This document shows positions 19,967 through 32,721 of a stretch of 64,000 nucleotides of DNA, piece by piece. The notes under the pieces are model-generated. The model ran no database searches. It saw only the letters and a list, made by a program, of their open reading frames with translations, and was not told where the DNA came from. Source of the DNA: Trichomonas tenax (lineage: Eukaryota; Parabasalia; Trichomonadida; Trichomonadidae); contig JALKBU010000013.1 of assembly GCA_023091735.1 (NCBI GenBank), forward strand, positions 1 to 64,000, written 5' to 3'. The translations under genes and the position numbers were made by a program. The first letter of the stretch is position 1. Every line of letters begins with the position of its first letter.

Positions 19967-22047
19967 TTATGATCTTATAACGCGGCTAATTAAATTAGCG
20001 GAGGCCTCTGAAATTTTTCGTTGTGTCAATTCAATCTCTAATCGCTTGAAAATATTCAAAAATTTGATAAGAACACTGATATATACATCGCATGGCGTCG
20101 ATGGGTGAAATATAGTGAATAAAAAATAACTCAATGTGATCGCTCTTCAATTTCTCAAAATGATCGTTAGTTTCAGAACTATTCAATATGTTCGGGGATT
20201 TCTTTATAACGTTTTACATTGCGAAAATCTTATGTCTGCGTTCATAAAAATGTGTACATACGTGATATTCACAAAAAAATCTAAATTTTTCATAATTTTA
20301 TCATATCGCATTCTATCATATCTAAAATTATCAAATTTAAGTTTTGGATGAGAAAATTTTATCAAAAATCAGATTGATGAAATTTTGTATTTTATGATTT
20401 TCGGCCACTTAGGAGTTGAAAAACTTTCATTCCTGTCTCAGTATAATCCACACCTATGAGATCTATTATCACATTCATCTCAATATTTCATTGATCTTTT
20501 CTTTTTGCTTCTTATTGTCTTAATATATTGTTTATCTCCATATATTTTATGCTTGCTTATCGTCCTAGGTATCGTCCTGGATATTGGAAATCAAGTCGGT
20601 GATTAATCCATGTCGGTAATAACATACAGTTTAAATTTATATTAATCAAAATTCAAAAACTCCTGAATTCGGTCAATTCGGCAGAGATTCAGTTTCAAAA
20701 AACTTAATTTAAGCTACATAGCATCAGCAGCTTAGTTCTGTAGGCCTATGTATCTTGTGATCAATCAAAATTAATAGCTAAAATATAAATAAATATTATG
20801 TGTATATTATTATTTTAGAAAACTAGAAATTAGTTAATATGATTTAGTTTGCATACATTTATGGTTGTATTTGGTATAAATATGAAATCAAAACTCTAAA
20901 TCAAAATTGGAAATTCGGAATATTGTTTGATGTAAAGAAAATACTAAGGTGAATGTAACTTCATGATGCATTATGTGGTATTTTGAATGCATTTATTGTC
21001 TAAATCGTTAATTTAAAATAAGAAAAAATAATTGATGAGATTGTAGCATAAGTAGTAGAGATTATGGTACCGAATGAGAATTCTGTCGGTAAAGTGTCGT
21101 GTTTCTAGGGATATTTCCGTAGTCAATAATATGTCGATGAATTTTATTGAAGCCATCGCACAATTTTCGCCGAAAGATCGAATTTCGGGGTTTTCGATAC
21201 CCTGAGCATGTCAGTGCTCCTCAATTCCTGATGCTTTTGGGACTCAGCGAGCGAGCGAATCCGAATTCGGTATTTTGAAATAAATTGATGGCTTTTCTAT
21301 CGTCGAATCCTCTCTCGGGGATAGACTTTACAAAGCTTCGACAATAGATTTTGCAAAAAAAATCACTTCGTGTTTATTGACAAATATGAGAATGTTATGA
21401 ATAATCATGCAGATTTGTCGAAATATCCTCGGTTAAAATCAGAGATTTTTAATAGAAATTTTACAAGAATCAAGTTTTTTGCCGATTTTTTGCCCCTTTA
21501 AGGTTATTATCAAATTCGGCCGAAACACGCGATTTTTTCGCTCAGCTGTTTATTCACCCTCAATTCGTCTATCTTTAGCAAGTATAATATATTTGTGTAT
21601 ATCTATCTAGATGTTTGTTCTATTTTGTATTTATTGATTGATAGTTTATGAGATATTTTTGATTAACAAAATCACTATAAATGTATATATTATGTCTTAT
21701 ATACACATCAATGCAAATATATATTTCATCAATACATTGAATATTTCCATAAATATATTTTTGATCAAGTAATAAAAAGTAAAACTTTAGTGTTAAATCG
21801 CAGTAGTATGAAGCAAATTGCTGGAAAGCAATGAAATATTGGCTTCACTATCGCGATAACAACACCAAAAGACGTTAATCACGAATCTTTGTGTAAACGG
21901 TGTGAAAGTCATTGCAGAGAGTGAATCATTGACTATTTTGTCGATATTGTAGCAGCTCTTTGGCTCTACTTTGATTGCGTTCTTGAGAATTCTTGAGTAA
22001 GTGCACTTGCTGAGATTATATTGCCTGTGATCATTCGATTCTGGGAA
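19967..22047. other. 2-kb intergenic region with a GC-richer island at about 21060-21560
   Basis: No gene is supported. Most is very AT-rich. The island holds CG-bearing segments (cgaatttcgg, gcgagcgagcg, cggccgaaac) unlike its surroundings but no long frame on either strand. It could be a transposon remnant or an unrecognised RNA. Confidence 0.4.
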
Positions 22048-25000
22048 TCATGCTTTGAAAGAAGCAATGATTTTATCTCCTGTTTCATCTGCGTGTCCTT
22101 GCATTTGAACAATGAGTTTGCAGAACTGCTTGAGCTGCTCTATATCGGAGCGTCTTCTTTTGGAAGTGTAATACAAGACAGTGAAAATAATTAATGGGAT
22201 AACAATAATAACGAGGCAAATTGTTATCGGTAGAACAACTTTGAGTATTATTTGCATATCATACAAATGGCAATTCTCGCAGACCTTTGGATCTTGCGCG
22301 TATTTGTCTAGCAAGAATGTGTCATAGCATGGAGAGTCTTTGTAGTAGAGACGTGAGCAGTTTTGTGGAAGATTGTCAATGCAGTTGAAAGACATGTTTC
22401 CGAATGCTTTCTCGTCGATGTAAATATCGTTGTCTTCGATGATAACTCTTTCAACTGATGTGCATCCATGGAATGCATGGACGCCAATGTATTTGATGCT
22501 CATTGGAATCACAAGCTGTCCGCTAATTCTGTTCATATTTGAAAACGCTTGCATTTTGATCTGATAAAGAGTGTTTGGAAGTTTTAATTCTCCTATGACG
22601 TGTGATAAACCCGAGAAAGCGAATTCTCCAATAAATTGAACACCAACAGGAATTGCCAATTGATCGGTTACATTATTGCAGTTGAAGAAGGCTCTATCGC
22701 CAATGCTTTGAAGAGATTTTCCGAATATGATCTTTCCTTGGATTTCTGTGCAACTCATGAATGTTTCACTTCCGATAACTTGCAAACTTGGAGGGAACAT
22801 AATATCTGATGTGAATGTGCATCCGAGGAATGCACGTTCACCAAATGAAGTTAATATGCTGTTATCTTGATCGAAAGTGATCGATTTGACATTTGTGCAT
22901 CCTTCGAAAGCACTGTTTCATATAAATTGTATTGAATAGAAGATATGCAGGTTATCTTTAAATGCGAGGCAATTGTAGAAAGCGAATTCTCCAATAGAGT
23001 GAATCACTTGAGACAAAACAACAGTTCTCCATTGGATTCCTCGAAGGCATTATCTTTAATGTCAATTTTGCCTGGTGGGTCTTCGAATGTGATTTTAAGC
23101 AATTCAGGGCAATCATTAAAAGCATGTGTATAGATACTCTGAACTGTTCTTTGAACTGAAACATAAAGTAATTTGTAGCAGCTTGAAACTGCATTGCTTT
23201 CAATTATTTCAGATGTTAAATCGATTTGCTCAAAAGAAAGATGCGAAAGTGCATTTTCCATTAAACAATTCTTGGCTTGTGGGACTTTCTGAAGTTGTGC
23301 ATAACTGTCAAATGCAAATGGCCCAATCTTATCAGCCACAGAATCGAACTCCTGCAAAGAAGATGAAGCAAAAGCATATTCACCAATCATAGGACATTCA
23401 CTCCGACCGAAATATTTGATTCCAGACTTGTAGAAAGCCTTCACATCAACATAAACGATTTTTGTGCGTAACGTGGCATCTCGCAAGTTAACAGTATTTT
23501 CGAAGCAACTTCCCTTGAAGTGGGCAGTTCCTGCTTCAACTGCAATAGCTTTGATTTCACTGGAATCAGCAAAAGTATTATTGAAAATCACTACTGAAGA
23601 GTTGTTGATGTCATTTGCTGTCAAAACAAGATGGTAACGTCCAACATCATCAAACTTATTTGCTGATAACGTCAGCTTCGAAGTAAACGTTAAGTTGAAT
23701 GTAGGATCAATATTTGGAGATCCTTTGAACATGTCTCCTGACATTGGCTGAGTACTGTTGAAGTGGATATATACTTTTTTAAGTTGAGTATTCTGGAATG
23801 AATTATCAGAGAAACGTTTGCATCTTCTGAAGTCCATATGAAGCATATCTTGTAATGATGATTCAGCAAATGCCAAATTTTGGATTTAAGCCATGTTCTC
23901 GAATCCTTCAATCTTTAAAAGATTTGCACAGTCAAAGAAAGCACTTAGACCGATTTTGATACTTTGAGTGAATTTAACTGTTGTAAGTCCACTGCTTGCA
24001 AATGCTTCTGATTTGATTTCTTTGACCTTTGTGAAATCAAATGTCTTCAGCATTGAGCAATTCTTGAAGCATGCTTCGTCTATTTGGTTGATATTATGGT
24101 CTCCACGTGGTGCTATTGAAGTGATTTGCGTCCCAGAGAATGCAACCTCTCCAAGTGTTTGCAGTTGATTGCCATAAGTAACAGAAGTAATCTTCGTACT
24201 TGTGAAAGCTTTGTTTCCAACTGATTGGATATTATCTGGAACAGAAAGATCTCCTGCAAATGATATACAACGCTCTAAGAAAGAATCAGAAATCTAGTTG
24301 ATGTTTGCATAGATGTTATTGTGTTCTGTTAATTTGGCACAAAAAGCGAAGCAACTCTCTCCAATTTCATTGATATTGTTTGTTGTCTTTGGAGCAATAG
24401 AAACTAAGTTAGCATTACTTGAGAAGACACCATTGCCAAGTTTAGTTAATGATTCTGGATAAACAACACTTGTTATTCCTGTTTTAGAAAGAGAATTGTT
24501 TCCAAGTTCAGTGATTCCGTCTTTGATTGTTAATTCGCCAGTGAAACTTGTGTATCCTCAAAGCAAATATGGAGGATACACAGTCAAAAGACTTATAGCA
24601 TCCCAGAAATCAGAAATATGAACGCATCCTTCAAACGCATATTCGCAGATTTTTACAAGATTGTTTTGTCCTGATGGCTTTATTGACTCAAGTTTGGAGC
24701 CCTGGAAACATGCAGGACCAAGTTCTGTGAGTGCTTCATCATAGACAACGTGTTTAACATTGGATCTCGCGAAAGAGCGGTTTCCAAGTTTAGGAACATG
24801 AAATGTTATTGAATCCTGCATCTGCTGGCAATCAGCGAAAGCAAAGTTACCAATAGATGTTGCTGTTTCAATTAATTTGTCGACATTGAGAAGCGAGCTG
24901 CATCCCTGGAATGTGTAATCTGGAATATAAGTGAGTTTGATTTCACCTGTTGGAATGAAATCGGTTATAAGTGATGCACAGAAAACGGCTGTATCCATTT

Positions 25001-28000
25001 TGACTAAATTAGGGCCATAATGGAATTTGGTGATTCTTGAATTGATGAAAGCACTTCCTTGGATGTAAGTGATGTGATCAGGAAGATGATATTCTCCAAA
25101 CATGTTAACTGTGTCCTTGAAAGTTCCTTCAGTAACGTAATCAAGGTTGTCAATAATGCAGTAGCAATCTTTGATTTGAGAACATCCATCGAACACGAAT
25201 TTACCAACTTTTACGATGTTATTTGTTGAAATTGGTTTGAATGACATCATTTCCATGCATCCATGGAATGCTTTATCACAGACTTCTGTGAGATTAGGAC
25301 TGAATTTGATTGATCCAATTCTTGAATACTCGAAAGCATATTCTTTAATAACGCGAATGTTTTCATGGAGAACTAAATCATATGTTAATGATTTTGTATT
25401 TGAAAAGGTATTAACATTGATAGTATTGATATTCTTAGTGATTTCGTCAATGTCTTCGAGTCTTGATGCATATGTGAAAGCCTCATCGCCAACAGATATG
25501 ATGTTGTTCTCTTCACGCGGTATCATTCTTAAGAGTCCAGAAGATTGGAAAGCGCCAAACTTAATTGTTGTTAATTTGCTGCTGAATGTAACATTTTCTA
25601 CGAAAACATAAGCAAATGCTTGGTATTCGATAGTCGAGAGATTATCTGGTAATGACAAGTTTCCTTCTAAATTATAGTCGTGGTAAAATGTGCCATTGTT
25701 GATAGTGTAAAGATGATCAATGCAAGAGAAAACATCGAAAAGATTATGGCATTCACGGAAAGAATGTGAACCTAATGAAGTAATACTGTTCACTCCTCTT
25801 AGCTTGAATGTGATTATCGTAGAGAAAGCGAAGGCCCATTCACTAATTGTTGTCAATTTAGAGCTATATGTTACATTAGCAATTGATGTATTGGCGAATG
25901 CACTGTCATCAACATTAATTATGTTGTCTGGAATGTCGACATTTCCTGATATCTTTTCGCAGCCTAAGAATGTCTCTGCAGGAATTGTATCAACTAATCC
26001 GAAGATGTCGAAAGCATCAACAAGTTTCTTACAATGTGCAAATATTCATGTTCCCAATAGTGTAACATTGTTTGTTGAAATTGGCTTAAATGATGTTATT
26101 GATGTTCCAGTTAATGCGCCTTGGCGGATATATTTAAGTTATGGAGAATAAAAGAAGTCTCCAGATAACTTCAATTTCCAAAAAAAAAAAAAAACGGAAA
26201 ATATCTTTTAACTGAACGCAGTCCATGAAGGCATAAGAACCGATGTAATTGATGTTAACATCTAAATGTGGTAAGAATGATGTAATGTTTGTTGAAGCAA
26301 ACGAGAAATCACCAATAGATGTTAATGTTGTTGGGAATGTAACAGATGTTACATGTGTATTACAGAATGCATAGTTGCCAATTGTTTCAACATTATCTGG
26401 GACAACTAAATCTCCTGGAACTTTAACGCAATCTCTGAACAATGAATCTTCAATTGATTTCAGATGAGATTTTGTAATAAGGCCAAAACATCGTGGAGAT
26501 TTTCGCATCCCTGGAAGCAGTTGTTGCCAATGAATTGGATATTGTTTGTTGATTTTGGTGTTATTGAGGAAAGAGCTGAATAATAAAATGCTGACCTGGC
26601 AATTGTTTTGAGATTAGGTCCGTATTTGATTGATTTGATGTTTGTCCATGAGAAAGCTGCTTCTTCGATCTCTGTGGCAATGTCATCGAGAACAAGATCA
26701 TAATCGAATAACGTGCAGTTCCTGAACAATCTGCCTGGAATGACTTTCAAGCAGTCCAAGAAAAATAAGCAATCATACAACTGTGAGAAATATTGGAAGA
26801 TACCATCGCCAAGCGATTGAAGATTATTGTGATCACTTAAAGCAATTGTCTTCAAAGATGAACCGCTGAAAACTTCATCTTTCATGACAGTTAAATGTGA
26901 TGAGAAAGTAAATTTCTAGATATTGGTGTTAGCAAATGATCTTGATCCCAATTGAGCGATATGATCTGGAACTGTGAACTCTATTGGAAGTGTTTTAACA
27001 TCACTGAAAACGGAATCATTGATAGCATTGAAATTCTTGATGATTGCATCAATGTTCGATAACTGGGAATATTGGAAAGCGCATTTACCAACACTCATCA
27101 AGTTATTTATCGAAGATGAAGTGAATGCTTGCAAAGATGCTCTAGAAAATGCATAATCACTAATAACTTTGCGATTTGGACCGAAATTAACTGTTTGAAT
27201 CGATGTCATTTCGTAGGCGTGTTCTTGGATCTCTTCGAGGATGTCTGGTGTGTCAAGAGTTCCTGGCAATGATGTACATCCGGTGAATGCATAAGAAGGA
27301 ATGATAATTGTGATTATTTGAACATTTTGAAGATTTACGCAATCTTTGAAGCACTGTGATCCAAGCTGCAGCGTAGATCCTTCAGTTGAAGGTAAAATTG
27401 ATTCGAGTTTGCTTCTTAATAATGCTGAATCTCCAATTTTTGTCAAAGATTTAGGATATGAAAATTTTACAAGTGATGATTGGGCAAACACACGTGAACC
27501 AAGTTCTGTAACTGACTCTGATATAACTAATTCTGGATTTAAGCTTGAACAACCTTCAAAAGTGGAATTTGGAATCTATTTTGGTTTTTGGACAAGATGT
27601 GATATTTCAACAAGAGATTCACAGCCAGAAAAGCATTATCTACCAATAGAAGTAATCGAATTCTCACCACGAGGCTTGAATTCAATTAATTTGGAGTTTT
27701 TAAATGCATCATTCCAAATTGTGACTAAATTTGCTCCATAAGTAATGTGCTGAAAGCCAGAATTCATAAAAGAGGAATTTCCTAGTCGTAACTGAATCTG
27801 GTAATATTAAATCGATATTTGGAGATAAATTCGAAACCAACCGTTTCCAATGGTGGTAATTCCATCTTCGAGCTGTACCTGTTTCAGTGCAATGAAATTT
27901 ATAATATCAATGTTAACAATTGATTTTGGAATAAATATTGATTCAATGTTTTGAGTCCTGTTGAGTTTAATATCAGTAACAGTATAAGTTTGTGAGTCAT

Positions 28001-28124
28001 GGTCGAAGGTATTTGGGAGCGTTACGCTGTTAAGATTTGAGAATATGAACACAGTATTGTGATTTTCGGTGTTAATCTTGAAATACATCTCATTGTACTC
28101 TACTGTTTCAATGGATGATTTCAT
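22048..28124 (-). pseudogene. Giant BspA-like LRR surface protein, broken in many places
   Basis: Reading down from an ATG at 28124, LRR_5/BspA units (AF..C..L, V.FP..LT.IG.YAF) run nearly without gaps to 22048, about 2000 residues of potential protein. The open pieces are 27807-28124, 26916-27491, 26460-26885, 26134-26508, 24558-25856, 23004-23876 and 22048-22800, separated by stops and frame changes. One frame change is at an A15 run (26180-26194) and one in-frame stop lies near 26047. The last piece ends with a single membrane span (VVLPITICLVIIVIPLII), a basic stop-transfer KRRR and a cytoplasmic tail of about 40 residues, the usual topology of this trichomonad surface family. The intact C-terminus and long repeat runs suggest recent decay, or assembly errors. 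Confidence 0.85.
26180..26194. repeat. A15 homopolymer at a frame break
   Basis: Lies inside the BspA pseudogene, at the junction where the 26134-26508 piece loses the LRR pattern (ending in a run of Phe codons). Confidence 0.9.
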
Positions 28125-28695
28125 GTGAATCAGAAAAACGTGAACACTGTTGCAAATTATTATTTATGACAATTTTTAAATTATCATTTCGTCATTTTTA
28201 ACATTAAATTTGTTTAAACAATTATCTGAATATGCTATGTTTTGACTTTGACAAAAAAATCTTTGATAATTTTAAAATCGAAATTATTTTGATTTTAAAT
28301 AGAAAACACATTTGATTTATACATTCTTTTGTCAATTCTATTTATTGGATTAGTAAAAAGGTAGCAACGATGATTTATAAATTATCAACATAATATTATT
28401 ATTTTCGATTGAAGTACTGTCTGTTGCTTATGGTTTTCTCGCTTTCAGTCCTTGTATTTTGTATAGATGGGAGCTCTTAAAAAGAAAATATTTTTATTTG
28501 AATTAACTTAAATCATTTATAGAAACTGTTATCAAAAATTTGAAAACTAGAAAGTAAGTGTAGTTGATTTCTAACTGTGTGAATGATGATTTTGTTTGAA
28601 TTGAAATATAACATCAATATTTAAAGAAATGGTCAGCAAATTGAAGTCATATAGATTCTTTTATTACAATACTATAAATCTTATGGTTATATGTT
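28125..28695. other. AT-rich intergenic region
   Basis: No coding frame or RNA seen. Confidence 0.5.
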
Positions 28696-28702
28696 TCATT
28701 TA
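28696..28702 (+). promoter_or_regulatory. Initiator TCATTTA
   Basis: 5 bases before the ATG at 28708. Confidence 0.55.
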
Positions 28703-28707
28703 TTTTG

Positions 28708-29133
28708 ATGCAGTCTTCTTATGCTCAGCAAAGAAGGCCTCATACAGCATTTCTTCGCCCAAAGCGGTACCAATCACGTGCCATTGATGGCAGTGTCACT
28801 GAACGTTCTAAAACAGTCAATTTTCCGCGTGTAACGGATCAATATGAACTTGATTCAAAACTTGAAGATATTATTACAAGGAATGAAAACCTCGAAGCAA
28901 CATTCCAAGAAACACGTAAAATGCCACGAAATAATACGAAACCACATGAAGTTTTAGATTATCATAACTTTATTCACGAATTTTCAAATGTTGCACCCAT
29001 TACTGAATACAAATTCCGTGACTTGCTTTCAAAAACAGAAGAAACGCATAAGTTATTACTTGAAGAACGCGAAAAATTACTCAATGCTCAGCGTGCACAT
29101 TACAGAGCTGAAATGGGACTTGAACTTAAGTAA
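28708..29133 (+). CDS. Small conserved-looking protein of unknown function
   Basis: 141 residues, not recognised. The N-terminal 40 residues are basic and Arg/Gln/Tyr-rich (QQRRPHTAFLRPKRY), the kind of region seen in axonemal or microtubule-associated small proteins. The C-terminal third is a helix, likely a coiled coil (ETHKLLLEEREKLLNAQRAHYRAE). No signal peptide or membrane span. The ATG at 28708 has a good initiator and is preferred over the TTG at 28705. A cytoskeletal role is a guess. Confidence 0.65.
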   Translation: MQSSYAQQRRPHTAFLRPKRYQSRAIDGSVTERSKTVNFPRVTDQYELDSKLEDIITRNENLEATFQETRKMPRNNTKPHEVLDYHNFIHEFSNVAPITEYKFRDLLSKTEETHKLLLEEREKLLNAQRAHYRAEMGLELK

Positions 29134-29657
29134 CAACATTCCAAAACCTTATTGTTCCTTATCTATAAGGTCAAAAATTATTAATATCATTAAGAAAATT
29201 ATGAATATTATTATAACAGAGCTCATGCAATAATAATTTGATAACCATATTCATGTAGTAATGAAGTGCATTTCATTGAGTACAACTAATCAATTAACTA
29301 CTTCTCCACTAATTGTTCTCTGAAATTAATACCAATTATTGGTCTTATACTTAAAATCACTTTAAAACTGCATCATATTTGACTATGAGAACAATACCAA
29401 GAAATCAGAATATAATAAAAATGAATATTTTATTACATATCATTCAAGATTTGATAATGAAATGTGTTTTTCGAAAGAATTGATGTTAAATAGTATGTAT
29501 GCATTGAGTATTAATGCATTTGTTAATGATTCCTTTGATGTGCTAAAATTTATTGATTTTTTGAAATATAAGGAAAATGTGTTTAAAAATTGGTGCAATA
29601 TCAAATACTCTTGAAGTGAATGTTAGTCGTTCAATATAAAAACATGTTAATGATTGT
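29134..29657. other. AT-rich intergenic region
   Basis: No supported feature. Confidence 0.5.
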
Positions 29658-29664
29658 TCACTTT
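29658..29664 (+). promoter_or_regulatory. Initiator TCACTTT
   Basis: 3 bases before the ATG at 29668; rules out the longer in-frame extension to 29620 as the normal start. Confidence 0.6.
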
Positions 29665-29667
29665 TTG

Positions 29668-30303
29668 ATGAGCAAGGGAGCTTATTTTCTTCTTCTGAGC
29701 AGTCCAGGAGCAGAAAGAGTAGAATTCGCTCGCCATCTGTGTAAAGAACTTGGATTTGAGTATCTCTCTGTCACAAGCTTAATGCTAACTGCATCAGCGA
29801 AGGCGATGCTTCCTAATTCAGATTTATCAGACGAAGCAAGAACAATATACACAGACCTATTCCAAATGCTAAAGCATAGACAGGAAATTCCTGGAAAAAT
29901 GACTGCTTGGCTTATTCAGCAAAAATTATCAGAAGATACATCGAAAACATACTTAATTGATGGATTTCCAAAGACTTCCGATGAATTTGATGATATTTTC
30001 ACATTAGAATTTCGCTGCAAAGGCGCAGTTTATTTAAATGAAAGAGATTTTGAGATTAGATCCAAATTACAACAAGAAAAGCTATCAAACGGTGAAAGAA
30101 GATTCACAGAAGAGTATATTTCTAAGTTCATTACTAATTTTCATGCTTCATATGATCCAATTCTTTCACAATTTCGCGTCATAGGCAAATTAATCGCCAT
30201 AAACCATAAACTTCCTGTTCCTGACCAAGTTGCTACAGCAATCAAAGAAATTTCTATGTTAGAAGATGATTATTCTTCTGATGAGTCCGAAGAATACGAT
30301 TAG
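29668..30303 (+). CDS. Adenylate-kinase-like protein with degenerate P-loop
   Basis: The 211-residue protein follows the adenylate-kinase plan: an N-terminal strand and P-loop, an LIDGFPKT segment (about 96-103, matching the family's LIDGFPR), and a C-terminal region with R..L..E....G.RR...E.I...I. The P-loop reads SSPGAERVEF where active kinases have GGPGSGKG(T/S), so the phosphate-binding Lys is Arg and the following residues are wrong. GFPR is GFPK. It ends in an acidic DDYSSDESEEYD tail. Active kinases interconvert ATP, ADP and AMP; this one is probably weak or inactive and may instead bind nucleotide or act structurally. The start at 29668 is set by the initiator. Confidence 0.7.
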   Translation: MSKGAYFLLLSSPGAERVEFARHLCKELGFEYLSVTSLMLTASAKAMLPNSDLSDEARTIYTDLFQMLKHRQEIPGKMTAWLIQQKLSEDTSKTYLIDGFPKTSDEFDDIFTLEFRCKGAVYLNERDFEIRSKLQQEKLSNGERRFTEEYISKFITNFHASYDPILSQFRVIGKLIAINHKLPVPDQVATAIKEISMLEDDYSSDESEEYD

Positions 30304-30450
30304 ATTCATATTTGTTTGTAAGTAAATACACCTATTGACTATATTTAACATGAGTCAAATAATATTTTTAATTTTGAATATAAAACATTTTATATTGAAA
30401 ATCAGTGTTAGGTGTAGTTGTAATATATAATTTATAATTCTAAATAAACA

Positions 30451-30966
30451 TTATCCGAGCAATCCGAGGTGTTCACCCAAAATTGTACCTGTAGCACTGA
30501 TACGGGTCTGATCTTTGTGCGGTGTGGCTGTGATAATGCGGACACGCACGATACTTTTCTGCGCGATGTTCTTTCCACCTTCTTTATTTCTGTATGAAAG
30601 TGTTTCTTCCTCATAGGCGTAGTTGCTGAGGAATTTACTTGGGATAGCGATACTAAGAGGACCAGCATTGGCCATGATACTATACTCGTTGATACTTGTG
30701 ACTTTTGCATCAATAACAAGACCTTCGTATGGTCTGAGAACGAGGGCCATGTATTTGACGTTATACGAAGCGCAGCCTGTCCTGCCAGAGACACGGCCTT
30801 TTCCGATGTCGGTAATTCTAACAATTTTAAGAATAAGGCCTTTTCCGACTTGGAACTGACCTTCTTTCTGGTGTTTGAGTTGCTTTTCGATTGTTTGTCT
30901 CGTACCCTGCGCCAAGAATGTTGGTTCAAGTTTTAGCTGCTGCTCAAGCTCAACCTCAAAGAACAT
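30451..30966 (-). CDS. RPB7: RNA polymerase II subunit RPB7
   Basis: 171 residues, the normal RPB7 length. It opens with MFFEVELEQQLKLEP (family MF...LE..L.L.P), has the tip-domain segment VKYMALVLRPYEGLVIDA, then an S1/OB-fold domain, and ends in GEHLGLLG (family D.LG). RPB7 with RPB4 forms the stalk of RNA polymerase II. It is distinguished from the Pol III stalk subunit RPC8 by its ending and the VKY.A.V.RP motif. The minus-strand 5' flank holds repeated TGTCATGTAAAT motifs. Confidence 0.92.
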   Translation of the reverse strand: MFFEVELEQQLKLEPTFLAQGTRQTIEKQLKHQKEGQFQVGKGLILKIVRITDIGKGRVSGRTGCASYNVKYMALVLRPYEGLVIDAKVTSINEYSIMANAGPLSIAIPSKFLSNYAYEEETLSYRNKEGGKNIAQKSIVRVRIITATPHKDQTRISATGTILGEHLGLLG

Positions 30967-30988
30967 TAAGAAATTTTTGTCGGGTTAA

Positions 30989-31121
30989 ATTTACAAGTCG
31001 AAAATTATTAATTTACTTGACAAGATTTTTGCTTACATGTCATTTATTTACATGACATATTTTGAATTCATTGAGTACTTTACAACTATTGTAATTATGT
31101 CATAATTATATTTACATGACA
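30989..31121 (-). promoter_or_regulatory. Array of TGTAAAT motifs upstream of RPB7
   Basis: On the RPB7 strand: CGACTTGTAAAT (30989-31000), TCAAGTAAAT (31011-31020), TGTCATGTAAAT (31046-31057) and TGTCATGTAAAT again (31110-31121). An opposite-facing TTACATGTCA lies at 31033-31042. The orientation matches that of the copies before the histone-fold gene. Confidence 0.5.
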
Positions 31122-32711
31122 ATGCCAATTTTTGAATCCATCATTGGCCAAAAGTGGATGATCATAAAGGCAAAGAGTATTATGTATTCCGATATTTGTA
31201 TTACATAGGTTGTAGAGAATGATGTTTTATAGGTTAGAAGGAAAACTATTTCCAATTTTTCGAAAAGTTTAAATTATATGAAATGCTTCAGCGATGAATG
31301 ATCAATATAATGTGCAAAAGAGAAAGCTTAAATATGGATTCTTAAATGAAAAATAAGATGAATCCCCATCGCTTAACCTTAACTTTCTTTTTTTATATAT
31401 ATATAATTAGATTTCTCAGGACCTTTTCGATATCAACTTATGTGTATATATGCGAATAAAAATTGGTGATTAATCGAGTAAATTTCGAGAAAATACTGTT
31501 TTTCTAAAATGGACATTCTTTGATCAATATCTGTAATATAGAAAAATTGCAAAGGTAACATATATGTAATTTTAAGTAGAGATTAAAATGAATTGTGTTT
31601 TGTAACATTTTGCTGAGTTTTTATGATTTGCTAATAGTTCATTTCTTCGAATATTTGTTTTTATGCCTGGCTTACGTTCGACTTTTCCTCCCACTTCTTG
31701 AGGTGAGGATATCCATGGGGTCAAAACATCATGTTATCGGTAAATGAAAAGATCAGACATTGACATTTCGAAAACTAGATTTTGGCAAATTTTATCATAA
31801 AAATTGCTTACTACATAGATTATTTATTCTATTTTCCTTCTTAGAGTGTGATATAAAGCAGTTAACAATCGCAATTTAATTTTGACATGTAAAATCTGAC
31901 ATATTCCAAATGATGTGTTGATGTTTTTGCTCTAAAGATATATATTATTTATTCAAAGTTTGCCCGATATTATTCTTGAGATTTGCCTATTTATTTGCTA
32001 TGTAATCTAAGAAATCTGACGATATTTATGTTGAAGAATTTAAAACCTAATGAATTCATGACGGGAAAAGCAGTCAATCAAGCTTTATTTGCAGCTTATA
32101 TCAATGACAATAAAAATACCCTCCACTTTTGCTATATTTATTTAAATCATGACAAATTCTAGTTCTCTTAACTGTGGTGTCTTCAGGACTTCAATTTGCA
32201 TTGCCTATCGTCAGAAAAGCAGATTTTCGATCAGAAAGAGTCGATTAATCATTTTCCACCAAAGGTCGAAACAAGTGAATGCGCGCTATACAGCACTCAA
32301 TGTGAATGAATCGCTAAGAGACAGTGCGAAATTAATAAGAGATTGCCTTTTTCTCCAAAAATTTCAATCATTTTATCAACATCTTTTTAAAAATACTAAA
32401 TAAAGCATATTGTTTTCGTCGAACTTTACCCCATTTTCAAAAAAAAATTTTTTGAATAAAAACGAAATATGATATGAACAACCTGAACAATAATATTACA
32501 TAAGGAAATATTATGAAAATTATAAACTTCATAATTCAAGTGGCCAATTTGATTGTATTATTATAGTCTTTCGGAGAATCCAAAAATTACAAAATCAAAA
32601 ATGATCCCCTTCATTTGTGACCTACTTTAAATTTTTTGTTTTTTAGACATGACATTGTATGTATATCAATAAAATGCAATAAAAGTGTAATTGGATTATT
32701 TATATAATTAA
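31122..32711. other. Long AT-rich intergenic region
   Basis: No supported gene. An 84-residue ATG frame at 32149-32403 lacks family resemblance. A TATA-type run lies near 31393-31406. Short CG/GC-richer text at 31670-31725 has no frame. Confidence 0.4.
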
Positions 32712-32718
32712 TCATTTT
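32712..32718 (+). promoter_or_regulatory. Initiator TCATTTT
   Basis: 3 bases before the ATG at 32722. Confidence 0.65.
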
Positions 32719-32721
32719 TCA

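Noticed and set aside
20136..20351. 71-residue plus-strand frame
   Set aside because: No initiator or resemblance; lies in non-coding spacer.
32149..32403. 84-residue ATG frame
   Set aside because: No family resemblance, no convincing initiator, and the composition is like the surrounding spacer.
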